A program made the translations under genes and the position numbers. This document shows, one piece after another, positions 24,866 to 37,985 of a stretch of DNA of 64,000 nucleotides. The stretch lies in the NCBI RefSeq assembly GCF_029867415.1, contig NC_081183.1, positions 112,505,061-112,569,060 of the forward strand, written 5' to 3'. How positions within the stretch are numbered: the first letter of the stretch is position 1; every line of letters begins with the position of its first letter. The notes under the pieces were generated by a model. The model saw only the letters and a list, made by a program, of their open reading frames with translations, was not told the DNA's origin and did no database searches. Source of the stretch: Vicia villosa (lineage: Eukaryota; Streptophyta; Magnoliopsida; Fabales; Fabaceae).

Positions 24866-26861
24866 ATGGCCGCAACCACCACAAACACCACCGTTTATCA
24901 TACAGGTTCTAACCCTTTAGGAGCCATCATTTCTCGTGAGGAGGAAGAAAAGGGTTTAGGTTTTGTTCCTCAACCAAACGTCATAGAGGCTAAAGCCATT
25001 ATTTGGCAAAATCAAATGTTGATACCTTTTCAAATTACTGACAAGTTGATGGCTTTCTCAGGGCCTCTTCCAGATCTTCGCTCTCACCCAAAGAAGGTTA
25101 TAAATTTCTTTCCTTCATTAAAAACTACTATTCCAGTAGCATTTGAGAAACAACGCCCTCTAGACCTGAAATTCATGGATCATTCAGCTAACTAGGAGTG
25201 GTCATAGAGTTAATTCCTCTATGCTACTTACTTCAATATTCTTCTGGGAAGGTTCGACAAACACCTTTCATTTTCCTTGCGGAATACTGACTCTCACTCT
25301 TTTCGACGTGGCTGCAATTACAGGACTTTCGCCTTTAGGCGAAGTCTTCGACCCAACTCTCCCAACAGAGATGGACTTCAATTTCGACAATCCCAGCATC
25401 ACCAAGTATATGCAAGATCATCACGACAAGTCCACAGTCGAAGTCTCTGATGAAGAGCATGTTGCCTTCCTTACCTACTAGCCTTCTTACTTTTTATTCT
25501 GTCTAGGATCTCTTCAAATAGACAAAGCCTACATACCTATGGCTATTCAAATTCATGAAGGTCGAAAGATTTCATTAGGTATGCTTTTACTTACCTATCT
25601 TTATCATAATCTAGGTTTAGCTTCCCTAAGAATAAAACGCCTTCATGAAACTCCAAAGCAATTGGCTCTTTCGGGCCCTTACTAGCTCTTAAAACATTGG
25701 CTAAATGCTACCTTTGAATCACATATTGGCTATACCATCTCTTCAGCCATTATGGAAGTCACGCATGACCGAAGGGTCGAAGGTATCAAACTTGCTTTGC
25801 AGACCCCTCAAGGTGAGTCGAATAGACCAAACCTTTTAAAATATGTGAAGCTATTTTCTGAGTGTAAAACCTTTTTAGCATCTATGGCCCCTTTCTCTAG
25901 TCGATGCTTTGGGCCAAATTGGTTTAGAGCCATTTTTCCTGGAAGTACCCCAGCTCTTCGAGCTCAACTGAATGCCATATGGGCTGCTTTCCTAACTCCA
26001 ACACTTTTATCACATCACATTGAGTCGACTGGTAAATGTTATGGATTCGTGAGCTATCAACCAAATCTGGTCTCTCGACAATTTGGCTTAAGCCAAATGT
26101 TACCAAAAAGCTTGTACACCCATGAGGCTGACATCTGCTGGTTTGGTCGACCATTCAGCTCTCGCAACCATGTTGACTGTTTGAAATTTCACAACAAACA
26201 GTCTTTAGAACTTCCCACCTTCACCTTAAAAAATTCTTACTTCACTACCAAAGAATTCAGTGACTGGTGGTCTGCTTATTATAATTTATATGACAAAGAT
26301 TTTTTCATCAAGAAGTTAAACACTGCCTTCGACAAGCTGGAGGATCAACTATGCATAAGTAAGCATTTCATCTTTCAATTTAATTTTTACCAAATACCCA
26401 CAATGTTCTGACTTGTTTCTTCAGACCTTTCAAGTAATGATCCTGTTAATCAAGTCGAAGAACCTGTTACCAAACAGGATTGATAACGTCCCAGCACATC
26501 GAATACCACCACCACTAAAAGAAACAAAACTATAAGAAATGTATTACTCGACCTTTATTTATTTTTATCAACTCTGAAATATCCAATAATTGTTTATTTC
26601 TCCCTTTAGTTGGTGGTTAACGAATGTTCAGAAGAAACTAATTCTCCTCCAGATCAAGGAGGTGAAATCTTCTCACGACCTCCACTTCCGACTCCAGCCA
26701 AGAAGCGAAAAATCACTAAAAAGATCCCCAAGGTTGCTATTAAGACACAAGTAAAACCAACCTCGCCTCAAGTTCCTCCTGAGGTACTTTCAGTCTCAAT
26801 CCTTGCTATATCTTATCTAATGTTATTCTCTAACATATTCCTTTTTCAGCAGTCTGCACCA
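24866..26861 (+). pseudogene. T2 antisense plant-mobile-domain gene, 5' part
   Basis: Starts MAATTTNTTVYHTGSNPLG at 24866. A frameshift near 25200, TAG at 25479-25481 and TAG at 25683-25685 (both where a related copy suggests Trp) break it. FHFPCGILTLTLFDVAAITGL, GPNWFRAIFPG and LVSRQFGLSQMLPKSLY match the T1 copy and resemble the plant mobile domain. GT...AG introns are suggested at 26359-26424, 26541-26609 and 26784-26849; the first and third are 66 bp. Element A interrupts the fourth exon at 26861. An apparent promoter region lies between the PPT and the ATG (TATATATA near 24741-24750). Confidence 0.65.
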
Positions 26862-29707
26862 TGTAACAGCCCGAATTTTATTATTTGACTAATTAAATTA
26901 AATAAGGATTTATTTACTTAATTTGGACGAAGTTTGATAATTAATTGGATCGTCAGTGTTATTGAGAAACATGTTCGAATTATTAAGTGAAGTTGGAATT
27001 TATTCGGTTAATCGAAGAATTAATAAAGTGGAATATGTAGAGAATTAATATTAGAAATAATATTATTATATTTGGATTTTTATTTAATTGCAATAAAGTC
27101 GGATTTAATTGGATTAATTGGAAAATAATATTAAGGATAATAATATTAGTTGTTGGAGCATAATTATTTATTTGAACTACTCTATTTCATCAAATGGGCC
27201 TATTTAGTTAGAAGTGGAATTATGTGGGTTAACCCCAATATGAATAATAAGGTAAGGAAAATAGGGTTTTAGAGGTTATAACTCAGTTGGGGAAAAAGAA
27301 GAAAAAGAGGCTAGAGGAAAAGAGGAGAAGAGAAGAGGATTTGTGGAGAAACTAAAAGATAGAAGGAGATTGATTCAAGGTAAGGGGGAGAATCCTTATT
27401 ATTATGGGTTAGTATGAGTGGGTCAATGGGTAGATTAATATGATTAGGTTTGTTGTTGGTTCAAATCCACAAAAAAATTGATGTTAGAAAAATGTTTGGA
27501 TATTAGAAATTGATACATTGGTGAAATTAGGGGATGATTAAGAATTGCTAATTGGTATATATATATAGTCACTATATTGCATCAAGTAACATATATATAA
27601 TCCTTTCCTTTTGATTTTCTCTGTAGTGAAAATGAATGGTATATATATTAGTTACTGTAGCGAGAGACAATGTTCATTTCGTGTAGCTACTGTAGCACAT
27701 AATATAAAAACAAAGAGTAATTAATATGTATTTGTTCCACTACTTTGCAGCGTTTTTTTTCTTTGTTTGAAAACCAGTTCCATGAATCACTTACTGTTAA
27801 TTAGGAATGATATATTCATGGTAGTAAATAAAGGAAATGAATGATTATATAATGACATATATAGAAAGGAAATGAGACTATAATATAATAAATGGAAATT
27901 GAAATACAATAGAAACAAGAGTAATATATTGAATAGTGTAACAGTAGCAGTTAGAAAACAAAATGAAATACAAAACAGTCCTGTTTGATCGAAATAGCCG
28001 AATTAAACGGTATAATTAGTTGTTCGGAATTTGATGAAAATTTATGATGTAGCTAAGTTTAATTAGTAGATTAAGATGTTGGTGTTATTTTGTTGAAAAT
28101 GTGATATTTACGAACCGACCGAAATAGTGTGAATATAAATATCTTTTATATTAAATATTAGTTTTTGGAATAGAAAATGAATTAAAAACTTGGAACTAAT
28201 GTAGTGTAATTATTAATTAGTTGATTTACTTAATAGTTGAATTAATTTCAATAAGTATAATTGATTGGATTATAATAAGTATTGAAATTGATTATTCGGT
28301 TGTCGGTAAGTTACGGTATTTTGGAAAGTTGACCGTTATTGTATTTTGACCAAATACTAATGAATTGATACTTGATTTAGAAGTGTATTCTTATATTTTG
28401 TTACGATATGAATTAACATGAGATAGTATGGTTTGCTAGTGTTAATTGTATATTGGTGAATCATAATTGAATATTGTTTCTATTATGTGGATTGATATCA
28501 ATGTGTTGTGAATGTTCTATACAATTTGATATATAATTCATAGAGTTGAATTATTATGGGTATGCGATAAGTTAAGATTGATGAGATAATCTTAATTGCA
28601 TATGTTTATTAACATTGTACATACATTCATGTCATGGTGTGCCTTGAAACAAAGGTGGTTTGCTTTGAAACAAAAGTGAGGCTTAGATTCTAGAGTGAAT
28701 CGGAAGCGGTAAACTATATGTTTATATTTTGGTGGGCTTTGGTCTTGTCCGGATCGGAAGCGTAGCCTAGATTCTAGATATTGAATCGGGAGGCGGTGAA
28801 ACTTTGGGTTCACAATTCGGTACCACATGCATAGCGTCACATAATTGAATATGTGATAATTGAATATGTGAAGTTGATGTAGTTGTGATATGTGTATGAG
28901 TTTGATAATTGAAACGAGTGAGGTTTGAATCCATATTGGATTAAATGTGTGAATATGTGATAATTATGATTGTGTATGTAAATTGAGAATATAATAGTAG
29001 AATTGAAAAATTATACTCTTTAAGTTTGTTGTATACTTGATAACATGTGAAATATGGGTTGATTACTATTATCTACATGTTATACATAGTGTGATTAACT
29101 ATTTGAATTATTGATTTAACCATTGTATTCCGTTATACTTTCTTCATAATGGTTCGTATTCTCACCCTTCTGTTTTAATGTTGCCCTCGTTTGGCGACAT
29201 GCAGGTTTTGACGATTAGTAGCTGGCGTGTGATCTAGTCGGAGTATCCTCTGAGTTGCTTGGTAATTAATTAGCGAGTCGATGCTCTGTTCATGTAACAC
29301 TGGGTAGCTTAGACGTTGAACTCTTGTTCTACTTGTCTATGTATTCTGTTATAACTTGTGAACATGTTTAATTGGTTACTTGTTGTTGAGAGGCTTTAAG
29401 CCAATATTATGATTATGGTTATCTTATGAGTTGTTTATGGAAATATGATCATTGTATGGGACATGTATCATTTATGTAAAACACATGAGCATTACTTTCC
29501 GCTGTTAATGCATATTTTGGATGAATTATGATTATATGTAAGGTGTTATTTGAAATGACCAGGTGTATTGTATTTTGTGGAAAAATGCTATCGGTTTTAA
29601 AAGCTTTTCAGTTTTTGAAAACGTCGATGTGACGCCCTTTGAGTTGTATGCATGCTTATTCTTTGATTATATGCTTATTATTTTATGGGGTAAAAAGGGG
29701 TGTTACA
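26862..29707 (+). repeat. Element A 5' LTR (2846 bp)
   Basis: Pairs with 37986-40593. It keeps a stretch (about 28912-29148) that the right LTR lacks. Internal direct repeats (GAAACAAAGGTGG / GAAACAAAAGTGA near 28645-28680) and repeated 'attgaatatgtga' are visible. Confidence 0.9.
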
Positions 29708-29711
29708 TTAG

Positions 29712-29723
29712 TGGTATCAGAGC
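29712..29723 (+). other. Element A primer-binding site
   Basis: TGGTATCAGAGC lies 4 nt after the 5' LTR and is complementary to the 3' end of initiator tRNA-Met, the common plant PBS. Confidence 0.9.
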
Positions 29724-29834
29724 ATGGTCGACCAGTTGGTCAAGGTTATTAATGTCTTTTATCCTGTTGTATTTGATTTGTGTATCTGACACGATCGATA
29801 CTGTTTTGTCTGGTTGTTTGTATGTCTTAGGATA

Positions 29835-30608
29835 ATGGATGCAGGAAGGAATGGTAACATTAATGTTGAGGCAGTGATGAGGTGGAATGGTGCGATTGGA
29901 AAAGCTCCACAAGAGAGTTCCGGTTATGGAGGAAGGGATGAGTTTCGTGCTTTTGGAGATTTCCGAAGGTGCAATCCGCCGATCTTTGAAGGAAAGTATG
30001 GACTGAACAAAGCACATGCATGGATGAGAGAAATGGAGAAGATCTTTCAATTCATGAGTTGTACTAGTGTACAAAAGGTACGGTTTGGTACTAACATGCT
30101 GACGAAAGGAGCTGAGGATTGGTGGAGTGATATTCTGCAGAGGTTTGATGAGGAAGGTATTTAAGTTACTTGGACTCTTTTCCGTTATGAATTTTCGGAA
30201 AACTATTTTCCAGAAGATGTGCGTGGAAAAAAAGAAACGAGGTTTCTAAAGTTGAAGCAAGGAAGAGGACAATCCAGCGGGAAACCATGTGATGACAAGA
30301 AGGAACAATCTGGTTTTGTCAAGAAGCTAAGTGGGGGAGGGACTCCTATTCCACTTAAGTGTTTCAGATGTGGTGTTGAAGGTCATAGTGTTTCTGAGTG
30401 TAAGAAAGAGGTTACTACTTGTTTCAAGTGTGGAAAGCTAGGTCACATAGCGGCTAAGTGTAGAATTGGCTCGAGTGCGACTTGTTACAATTGTGGTGAG
30501 GGAGGTCACATTCATACCAAATGTGATAAGCCAAAGAAGGAGCAAGCAGAAGGAAAGGTGTTTGAGTTGTCTGGTGCTGAGACTACTTCTAAGGATAAGT
30601 TAATCTGA
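29835..30608 (+). pseudogene. Element A gag with three CCHC zinc knuckles
   Basis: ATG 29835 (MDAGRNGNINVEAVMRW). The gag core (PPIFEGKYGLNKAHAWMREM, GAEDWWSDIL) runs into TAA at 30162-30164. The frame then resumes (SENYFPEDVRGKKETRFLKL) and jumps from LKLKQ straight to GRGQSSGKP. Most of the second half of the gag core appears deleted at about 30250 compared with the family's usual length. Three nucleocapsid knuckles follow: CFRCGVEGHSVSEC, CFKCGKLGHIAAKC and CYNCGEGGHIHTKC, each CX2CX4HX4C. These bind the element's RNA in the particle. Confidence 0.85.
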
Positions 30609-31396
30609 GGTACGTGCTTTATTATTGATAATGGTGCAACGCATTATTTCATTCTTTGGATTGTGCTATAAGATTGGATCTTATTTTATCTTTTATGCTT
30701 AGAAGTATAGTTATTGATACAACTGTTGTTGCTTTGTTTCTACTTCTTCTGCGTGTTTGAGTTATTCGTCGAGCATCTTTGGTAGAGATTTGGAATTGAT
30801 TTAGTTTGTTTTCCGTTGGACTAAGTTGATGAGAATATTGGTTTGAACTGTTTGGAGTTGAACTAAGTAATTGTAACTGTAAGAGAGATTGTGGATCTCG
30901 GTGTTGTAAGTGATTTCGAGTGCAAGTTCTGAAAGAACACTATTATCTAGTAACGATGGTTTATGTTTCAATATGATTATCGACTGTCTATTGACAAATT
31001 GAGGACTTGAACACCCTTAATCTATTGTTGATAGGAGATGCTATCGTATTGAACGAGATAGACTTGTCTTACTAATTTGGTAGCGTGTAAAGCGACTAGG
31101 GAGAAGTTGAAGAGTAGATTTGAGGAATTGTTTGAGAACAGGTTCATTGTCTGAGTGTATAGTCGTGGAGTTACGCCTGTTTTGTCGAGTAAGAATAAAA
31201 TAAGGTTCTATGAGGTAATGTTTGACGATGTTGTGATTCTAAGAGCGACGATGATCATGTCAGCATTTAAGGATTGCGTTATCAGTGTTGGAAGAGAATA
31301 AGTTTTATGTGAAGCTTTCTGAATGAGAGTTTTGATTGGAAGAAGTGAATTTTCTTAGATATGGGATTTCGAGTTGAAATGTATTGATGCCGATAT
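30609..31396 (+). pseudogene. Element A protease and RT remnants, 5' of element B
   Basis: Decayed but readable in patches: CFIIDNGATHYF (30616-30652; DNG at the protease site) and IFGRDLELDLVCFPL (about 30776-30821). Near 31290-31380, RT-like text (VLEENKFYVKLSE, VNFLRYGIS) carries stops. Large parts of pol are missing. GATAT at 31392-31396 is the left copy of element B's target duplication. Confidence 0.6.
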
Positions 31397-32015
31397 TGTA
31401 ACACCCCATTTCTACCCGGCAATTATAATGCGGAAAATATCAGAGTATTTAAAAATTTCTTGACAAACAAATGAGGCGTCACATATTCGTTTAACAATCA
31501 TATCATCGCATTTAGCGCATACATAGCACTTCATTGATCAATTAAACAAATATTCAGCATACAATACCATTCAATACAGAATAGCTTCTTTTATTAGAAC
31601 ATGGCGGAATCATAGTTCTAAATCTTTAAATCAAAATATCACTTATATTAATATTCCAACAATATAATAAATTCCGACTTGTAAATAATATTATCCTTAA
31701 TATTATTCTCCGACCGTCCGACTAAAATCCGACTTTTAACTTAATAAATTTAAATACGCTTCTTAAAATAACACCGACAATCCAAATTCGACTAATATAT
31801 CATACATCCGGTCTAATCTTAATTACTCAGAAAATTCCCAAAACTTCAAATTTTATTCCAATAATATTTCTAATACTGAAAATATCAAAACTCTTGATTA
31901 AATATCAATCCGCTATCCCGAACTAATACCGACTAAATCGTCTCAAAATACGAAAACTTCACTAAACACTCTGAACGTCTAGATTAAGCGAATAACTGAA
32001 TTTCCGGGCGTTACA
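31397..32015 (-). repeat. Element B 3' LTR, internally deleted (619 bp)
   Basis: The first about 250 bp match 33623-33870 and the remainder matches about 36505-36892. The join is at AAATCAA, which occurs at both break positions of the full LTR (about 33862 and 36508). About 2.65 kb was therefore lost by a microhomology-type deletion. Confidence 0.85.
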
Positions 32016-33622
32016 ACTCTCCCCCACTTAGAATATTTTCGTCCTCGAAAATCTACTTGACAACACCATCGCAACCAAATCTCGTATCCAATTATCAAAT
32101 ATCCAAATCGCGTTTGGTAACACTTCAATCACTACTTCTTCAGCACAACAACAATTCTACAAGAACACAAACACATTACTATTCTTACCAGATTCGCAAT
32201 AATCTACGACCCAATGCAGCATCCTGGCTCATCGCACTTATTCCAACAGTCTATCAATCCAAACATCAAGATAACTCCACTTCACAGTCTTCTGACATAT
32301 TGTCCTTCACTTCTTACAAGTCGTATAACAACAGTGCAACGCAATGCTTCTGCTGTGCAACTCTGATAATTCTTCTTTAAGTCATTGGCTTGTTAAAACT
32401 TCGTCAACTGTATGGTTCACAAATTTTCAATCCAACGCAGACTTTCCTTAATACTCATTTTCACATCGTTGTTTCACTATAACTTCCAAATCTCTCCCTT
32501 GCGACATTCGCATGTACAATACTCTCTACTCTGAATTGTTCATTTTGTCAAACTCTTACTCAACCACTCCTCTTATCAAGTTACACGAACTGGTGAGCGA
32601 CTACCTTTGCGACGTAACATCAATACTCTTTCTCTAATATTAAGATAGTAAGACAGATTTATAACATTCAGTACGATTGTCATCTAGCATTAACAATGGA
32701 TTGAGGGTGATCAGTTCCCCAATTTGTCAATTAGTATTCGACAACCATAGTGGAGTATAAACTGTCGTTACTTCGTAATAGCATCATTTCCGAATTCTCA
32801 CTCGAGTCCATTAACACGTCATAATCCAATAATTCACTTTGGGTTCTTACAATTCCCACAACTTCCTACTCATAACATCTCGTCGATGAGACACCAACGT
32901 CCAAGCATATTACAAAATCCGCTTCATAGTTACTTAACATCACACAATCGTCATACGCCTTTCCATCTTCAAAATTACTTCTATACCCGTACCTCACAAT
33001 TCATCTCGTCTTTAAACTCTTCATAACTCAAGAGGTGCATTCTTTCATCGAAAATCTAGTCTTGATATCACAGAGACAACAATTCTTTTCACAAGCTATG
33101 CACATCTTCGAGTATCCAACTCGAACTCACGATTCACAACACTTCACGCATCGACTACATCTAACAATCACATATGCGAGTCCAACATAAAGTCCACTAC
33201 AACTTCATTGCTTTCTTACTCTATAAACAATGGCATTTCGCGCAAAGGTTACTCGCCCCGATAACTTCACAGTCCTCAACCGTGCTGAACATCGCAACTC
33301 TCTAAATTCTGCTTCCCAAAATCATTCTTAACTTCACGTCGCCTTCGATTTCGGGTAACATCCAAAACTCTCAGCAACACTTGCATCGTCGCTTATCGAC
33401 AACATACCAGACTATCTTTTAAAATAAAACTTCTTCAAGAAGCAAGGCTTCTCCCCCACTAATCGTCAAAATACTTCCTGCAACAAAACAAACAAATACC
33501 AACAGTGCTCCACACACATGTCGCGTACTACAAGATAAAACACTGACAGCATTCAACTGTCGTACAGACTCAACAGACTCGACAACTTGGCCGGACAGAC
33601 TGACCTGCTCTGATACCACTAA
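32016..33622 (-). other. Element B internal region
   Basis: Holds the PBS, PPT and about 1.5 kb of sequence without a convincing open frame. A patch around 32640-32760 (minus strand) resembles the decayed pol of element A near 30960-31090 (shared 'ATTGACAAATTG' and 'CTGTCTTACTA/CTTGTCTTACTA' text), suggesting remnants of pol. The longest frames (33419-33619 minus, 32057-32380 plus) do not resemble known proteins. Confidence 0.5.
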
Positions 33623-36600
33623 TGTAACACCCCATTTCTACCCGGCAATTATAATGCGGAAAATATCAGAGTATTTAAAAATTTCTTGACAAACAAATGA
33701 GGCGTCACATATTCGTTTAACAACAAATCATATCATCGCATTTAGCGCATACATAGCACTTCATTGATCAATTAAACAAATACTCAGCATATAATACCAT
33801 TCAATACAGAATAGCTTCTTTTATTAGAACATGGCGGAATCATAGTTGTAAATCTTTAAATCAATAACATCATGTTCAGCTAAGATAAATCAATAAATAA
33901 CAACATGGTAAACAACATAAATTATCCCCCCCGAGTGCTACGTATCAGAGCGACAACCGACTCGATAAACAGCTACTAAATCTTCATACCCGAACACCTG
34001 CATGTTACCAATGTAAAGGCAACGGCAAACAAGAGAAAAGGGTGAGATATCAAATCATATAAGTGAGCGCATGATAAATTGTATATTAGGATCCAGGCAT
34101 ATATAGTCATCACATCGCAAGTATTAATATTGCTATACACTTCATGCTTTCACTAATTCACAAATCTCACATGCTTTACATCTCACAACGAGTCACCACA
34201 ATTCATATTCACATCAATTACATATAAATGTCGTCCATTTACTTTGTAAGCCAAGTCATGATACATCACAAGTATAAATCACAATTCCAATCCCACAACG
34301 TCATAGCATATAAGTCATACATCTAGTCATAAAACATCACATAAACAACTAAACTCAAAACATCACATATACATCTAAACACAAAACATCACATATAAGT
34401 CACACCAGACATATTCAGTTAATCGCATTCACAAATATTAATATCATCATACTAATCATAAAATCATCAATTTACATCTTCACATACTTCCATCATTTAA
34501 CAAGTCATGGAATGCAATCACGATATAGTCACAAAACGTCATAACTATGAATCACATAAGACACATGGGACATGACTCATGTATATGCATGTGGTACCAA
34601 TCGGAGCTTCAGCCCCCGTCACCAATTGCCCGAATCTGAGGCACAAGGCATAAGCCTTCGTCACTAATTTGCCAATCCAGGCCGTCACAGAGTATGCATA
34701 TGCAATGTGACTCGACAAACAAGACATACACAACATACTCATCACAATCACACGTCACTACGAGGCATACGCCTACATCACTTACAATTACCAATTATTA
34801 GAGGTAATTTAATGTCACAATTAATCATTCATCTTCACATAGAAATAAACACATCACGACATCATCATCATCGTGTTTCGCCATATCACGGCAAACATAT
34901 AACTTCACATGTTAACTAAATCATCACACCAATCATATTTTATCATTTACTTCACAAAATATTTGTCACAAGGCACACTCCTATATCACAATCATCATTT
35001 ACCGTAAAAGGTATTAACACTTCACACATAATACAACAACTTCATATAAACAACGGAGCAATTCCAAGAATTCACCTAATCAACGGTAGATACCATTAAT
35101 AAACAATCACATAGATATCCACCACAACTCATCAGGTATGATCACAATTCGATACACGGTTAATCGGACACAAATCAATTAGTTCGCTGATTATCCAATT
35201 CATTCGGTTAAATTCACTACTTACTATCATACCATAGTCCCCAAGTTAAATACTAAATCCCAAAGTATGATAACGGTCAAATTCTCAAGATACCGTTATT
35301 TACCGACCAATCGAATAATTAATCTAAGTTCAAGTTTATTCCAATTAAATAGGCTTATTGAAATTAATTCAACTATTAATTAAATCAACCAATTAATAGT
35401 TATATTATATTAATTCCAATTCCATTATATTCTATCCCTAAAATGTGTGTCAACTTTGATCACAAACGAACATTTATTTATAAGAAATATTTAAATCAAA
35501 CACAATTTCAGTTGATTCGTAAATATCACAATTTCAACGAAATAACATCACCACGTTAATCTACTAATTAAATTTAGTTACCATGTAAATTTTCATCAAA
35601 TTCCGGACAACTAATTATACCGCTTAATTCGGCTATTTCGACCGAACGAGACTGTTTTGCATTTATCATTCATTTCCATTTATAATTTGCTTCTTTTACT
35701 AACCATGTTATTTCAGCCTACTGTCTCAATTTATTTACTATAAGTTATATGGGTTATTTCTTAACATTATACTATCCTAATCATAATGACACACCAAGTT
35801 AATAAAGAAGGAAATTAAAGGAACATCAATTATGCTGCATTAGTTAACAAGACACACACCAAGTTAATAAAGAAGGAAATTAAAGGAACATAAATTATGC
35901 TGCATTAATTAATAAGACACAGGCTTAAGCAAGGAAATTGGAAAAATTGGAGAGTTACACGACCACCACCATGCTTGCCTGTCGTCACTAAGGCTTGCCG
36001 GTCGTCCTACGGCATGAAACTTCAGTATTTTGCAGACTTCATTTCATATTCTAGCCTATTTTCGGTTTATATAATATATTTCTTTGGCATACGAAATGCA
36101 TGGCATTGTAATGTTTCCCATTTAAAAGAACAACAACATATGAACAGCAACATGAACATATCAATTCCCTAATTTCCAGCACCATTTTAACACAGCAAAA
36201 GTAATGACCTAAACCCCTAATTTCCAACATACAAGATTTCATAAGCCCCATTATAGAAAGAGAACCCCACCCTTACCTTATCAATTGAAGCAACTTAGTG
36301 GGTCTCCAATTGCATCTTCAATTTGACACCATGGATGAAATCTCTAAGCTTGTTCTTCTCCTCCAAAAGTTGCCTCTTTCTCTTCTATTATTCTTTCCTC
36401 ATTATGACAACACTACTCTTAAATCTCTAAAACCCTAATATAATATTTCAATTGGGTTTAGCCTTTAGCATAATTTAGGCCCAATAAGATAAGTAGCTCC
36501 AATTAAATCAAAATATCACTTTTATTAATATTCTAACAATATAATAAAATTTGACTTGTAAATAATATTATCCTTAATATTATTCTCCGACCGTCCGACT

Positions 36601-36892
36601 AAAATCCGACTTTTAACTTAATAAATTTAAATACGCTTCTTAAAATAACACCGACAATCCAAATTCGACTAATATATCATACTTCTGGTCTAATCTTAAT
36701 TACTCAGAAAATTCCCAAAACTTCAAATTTTATTCCAATAATATTTCTAATATTGAAAATATCAAAACTCTTGATTAAATATCAATCCGCTATCCCGAAC
36801 TAATTCCGACTAAATCGTCTCAAAATACAAAAACTTCACTAAACACTCTAAACGTCTAGATTAAGCGAATAACTGAATTTTCGGGCGTTACA
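33623..36892 (-). repeat. Element B 5' LTR (3270 bp, full length)
   Basis: Starts TGTAACACCCC and ends GGGCGTTACA. It contains a 65-bp tandem duplication at about 35789-35918 and many CACAT/TCACA-type short repeats between 34.0 and 35.1 kb. It pairs with the much shorter 31397-32015. Confidence 0.85.
35789..35918. repeat. 65-bp tandem duplication in element B LTR
   Basis: The block ACCAAGTTAATAAAGAAGG... and its continuation (ending ATGCTGCATTA...AAGACAC) occurs twice in direct succession with two or three differences. Confidence 0.85.
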
Positions 36893-36897
36893 GATAT

Positions 36898-37985
36898 CGA
36901 TAAGTGGTAGCTTATGCTTCAAGGTAACTGAAAGTATATAAGAGGAATTATTCGATGTATGCATTGGAGTTGTTTGTTGTTGTGTTTGTTTTGGAATGTA
37001 AGAGGCATTGTTTGTTTGGATCAAGGTTTGATGAGTTGAGTGATCACAAGAGTCGAATATAAGGTAAACAAGACGAGTAGAATTTCGAAGGATTTTAATC
37101 TTTGGTTTGAATTACCATCCTGGTAAAGTGAAGGTTGTGGCCAATGCATTGAGTAGGAAATAATTTTATAAGTTATGTTGAGGATTCAAGAATTAGAAAT
37201 CGTTGGAAAGATTTAGAGGGTTGAGTTTGGTTGTGAAGCGACATCTTCGTGCGTTAAGTTGATATGTTGAAGCCTACTTGGAATATTTTGACAAGATTTG
37301 AGAAGGTTAGAAATTGGATTTTTTCAATTGGTTGACAAGATGATATTGATTAATCAAGGAAAAAGTAGTAACTTTTGGATTTTCGAGAATGGTGTCATGA
37401 GATGTTGTGACCGAGTTTGTATTCCTGATGATTAGAATTCGGATAAAGAGAATTTTGGATGAGGGTATCGTAATGATTTGAGTATTAATCATGGTGTTAA
37501 TGATGTATCAAGATTTGAGGAAATGTTTAGTGGTAAAGTATGAAGAGGGATATAGCGGAATTGTGTATTTGAGTTGGACTTGTCAGAAATTGTTTAGTTG
37601 GTGAAACAGTTATCTATTTTCGAGTGGAAGTGAGATAGTATCTCTATGGATTCGTTCGAAATTTCCGAGGCATCGAATAATTGTGAAGTGAGTTAGGTCA
37701 GTGTGAATAGTTGACGAAATGTGCTCGTTTTATTCTGATGAAGATGAATTATTCGATGAAGTGACTTACTAAGTTGCACATCGAAAGGATTGTGTGTTTG
37801 CATGGTATTTTCTTCGGATATTGGAATAACATCTTTTGAAGCTTTGTGTGGTCGTAAGTGTAGAACGTTTTGTATCGGTATGAATCGAGAGAGAGAGAGA
37901 GAGAGAGAGAGGATGTGGTTTTGGTGTTGAGATGGTTGTGTCGACTGAATTTTCGAGGACGAAAATATTTTAAGTGGTGGAGAGT
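36898..37985 (+). pseudogene. Element A RNase H and integrase remnants, 3' of element B
   Basis: Patches resemble chromovirus RNase H (MHWSCLLL region, DFNLWFELPSW, then YHPGKVKVVANALSRK at about 37117-37160). Integrase patches follow (LYQDLRKC-type zinc-finger text near 37505-37535, SIFEWK.DSISMDS near 37617-37655, SFEALCGRKC near 37835-37865). All contain stops and frameshifts. A (GA)n tract sits at 37887-37911. The tail FRGRKYF near 37951 is followed by the PPT at 37969-37985. Confidence 0.6.
37887..37911. repeat. (GA)n microsatellite
   Basis: About twelve consecutive GA dinucleotides inside the decayed integrase of element A. Confidence 0.9.

Larger units (their letters stand above)
31397..36892 (-). 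mobile_element. Element B: short chromovirus-like LTR element inside A
   Basis: Ends TGTAACACCCCATTTCTACC...TCGGGCGTTACA, with target duplication GATAT at 31392-31396 and 36893-36897. PBS complement GCTCTGATACCA at 33607-33618 next to the right LTR makes it minus-oriented. PPT complement ACTCTCCCCCACTTA at 32016-32030. Only 1607 bp lie between the LTRs and I find no recognisable intact gag or pol there. It is either a non-autonomous form or a heavily deleted copy. PPT and the adjacent TTTTCGAGGACGAAAATATT text closely match element A, so the two belong to related families. Confidence 0.85.

Noticed and set aside
28592..28840. Minus-strand 82-codon frame, repeated at 39699-39947
   Set aside because: It recurs only because both LTRs of element A contain it; no family resemblance.
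29563..29835. Plus-strand frame at the LTR end of element A, repeated at 40449
   Set aside because: LTR sequence read through the PBS (first copy) or into the T2 antisense gene (second copy).
34545..34919. Overlapping frames with repeated His/Cys/Tyr codons
   Set aside because: Low-complexity CA/TG-rich LTR sequence of element B; no gene.
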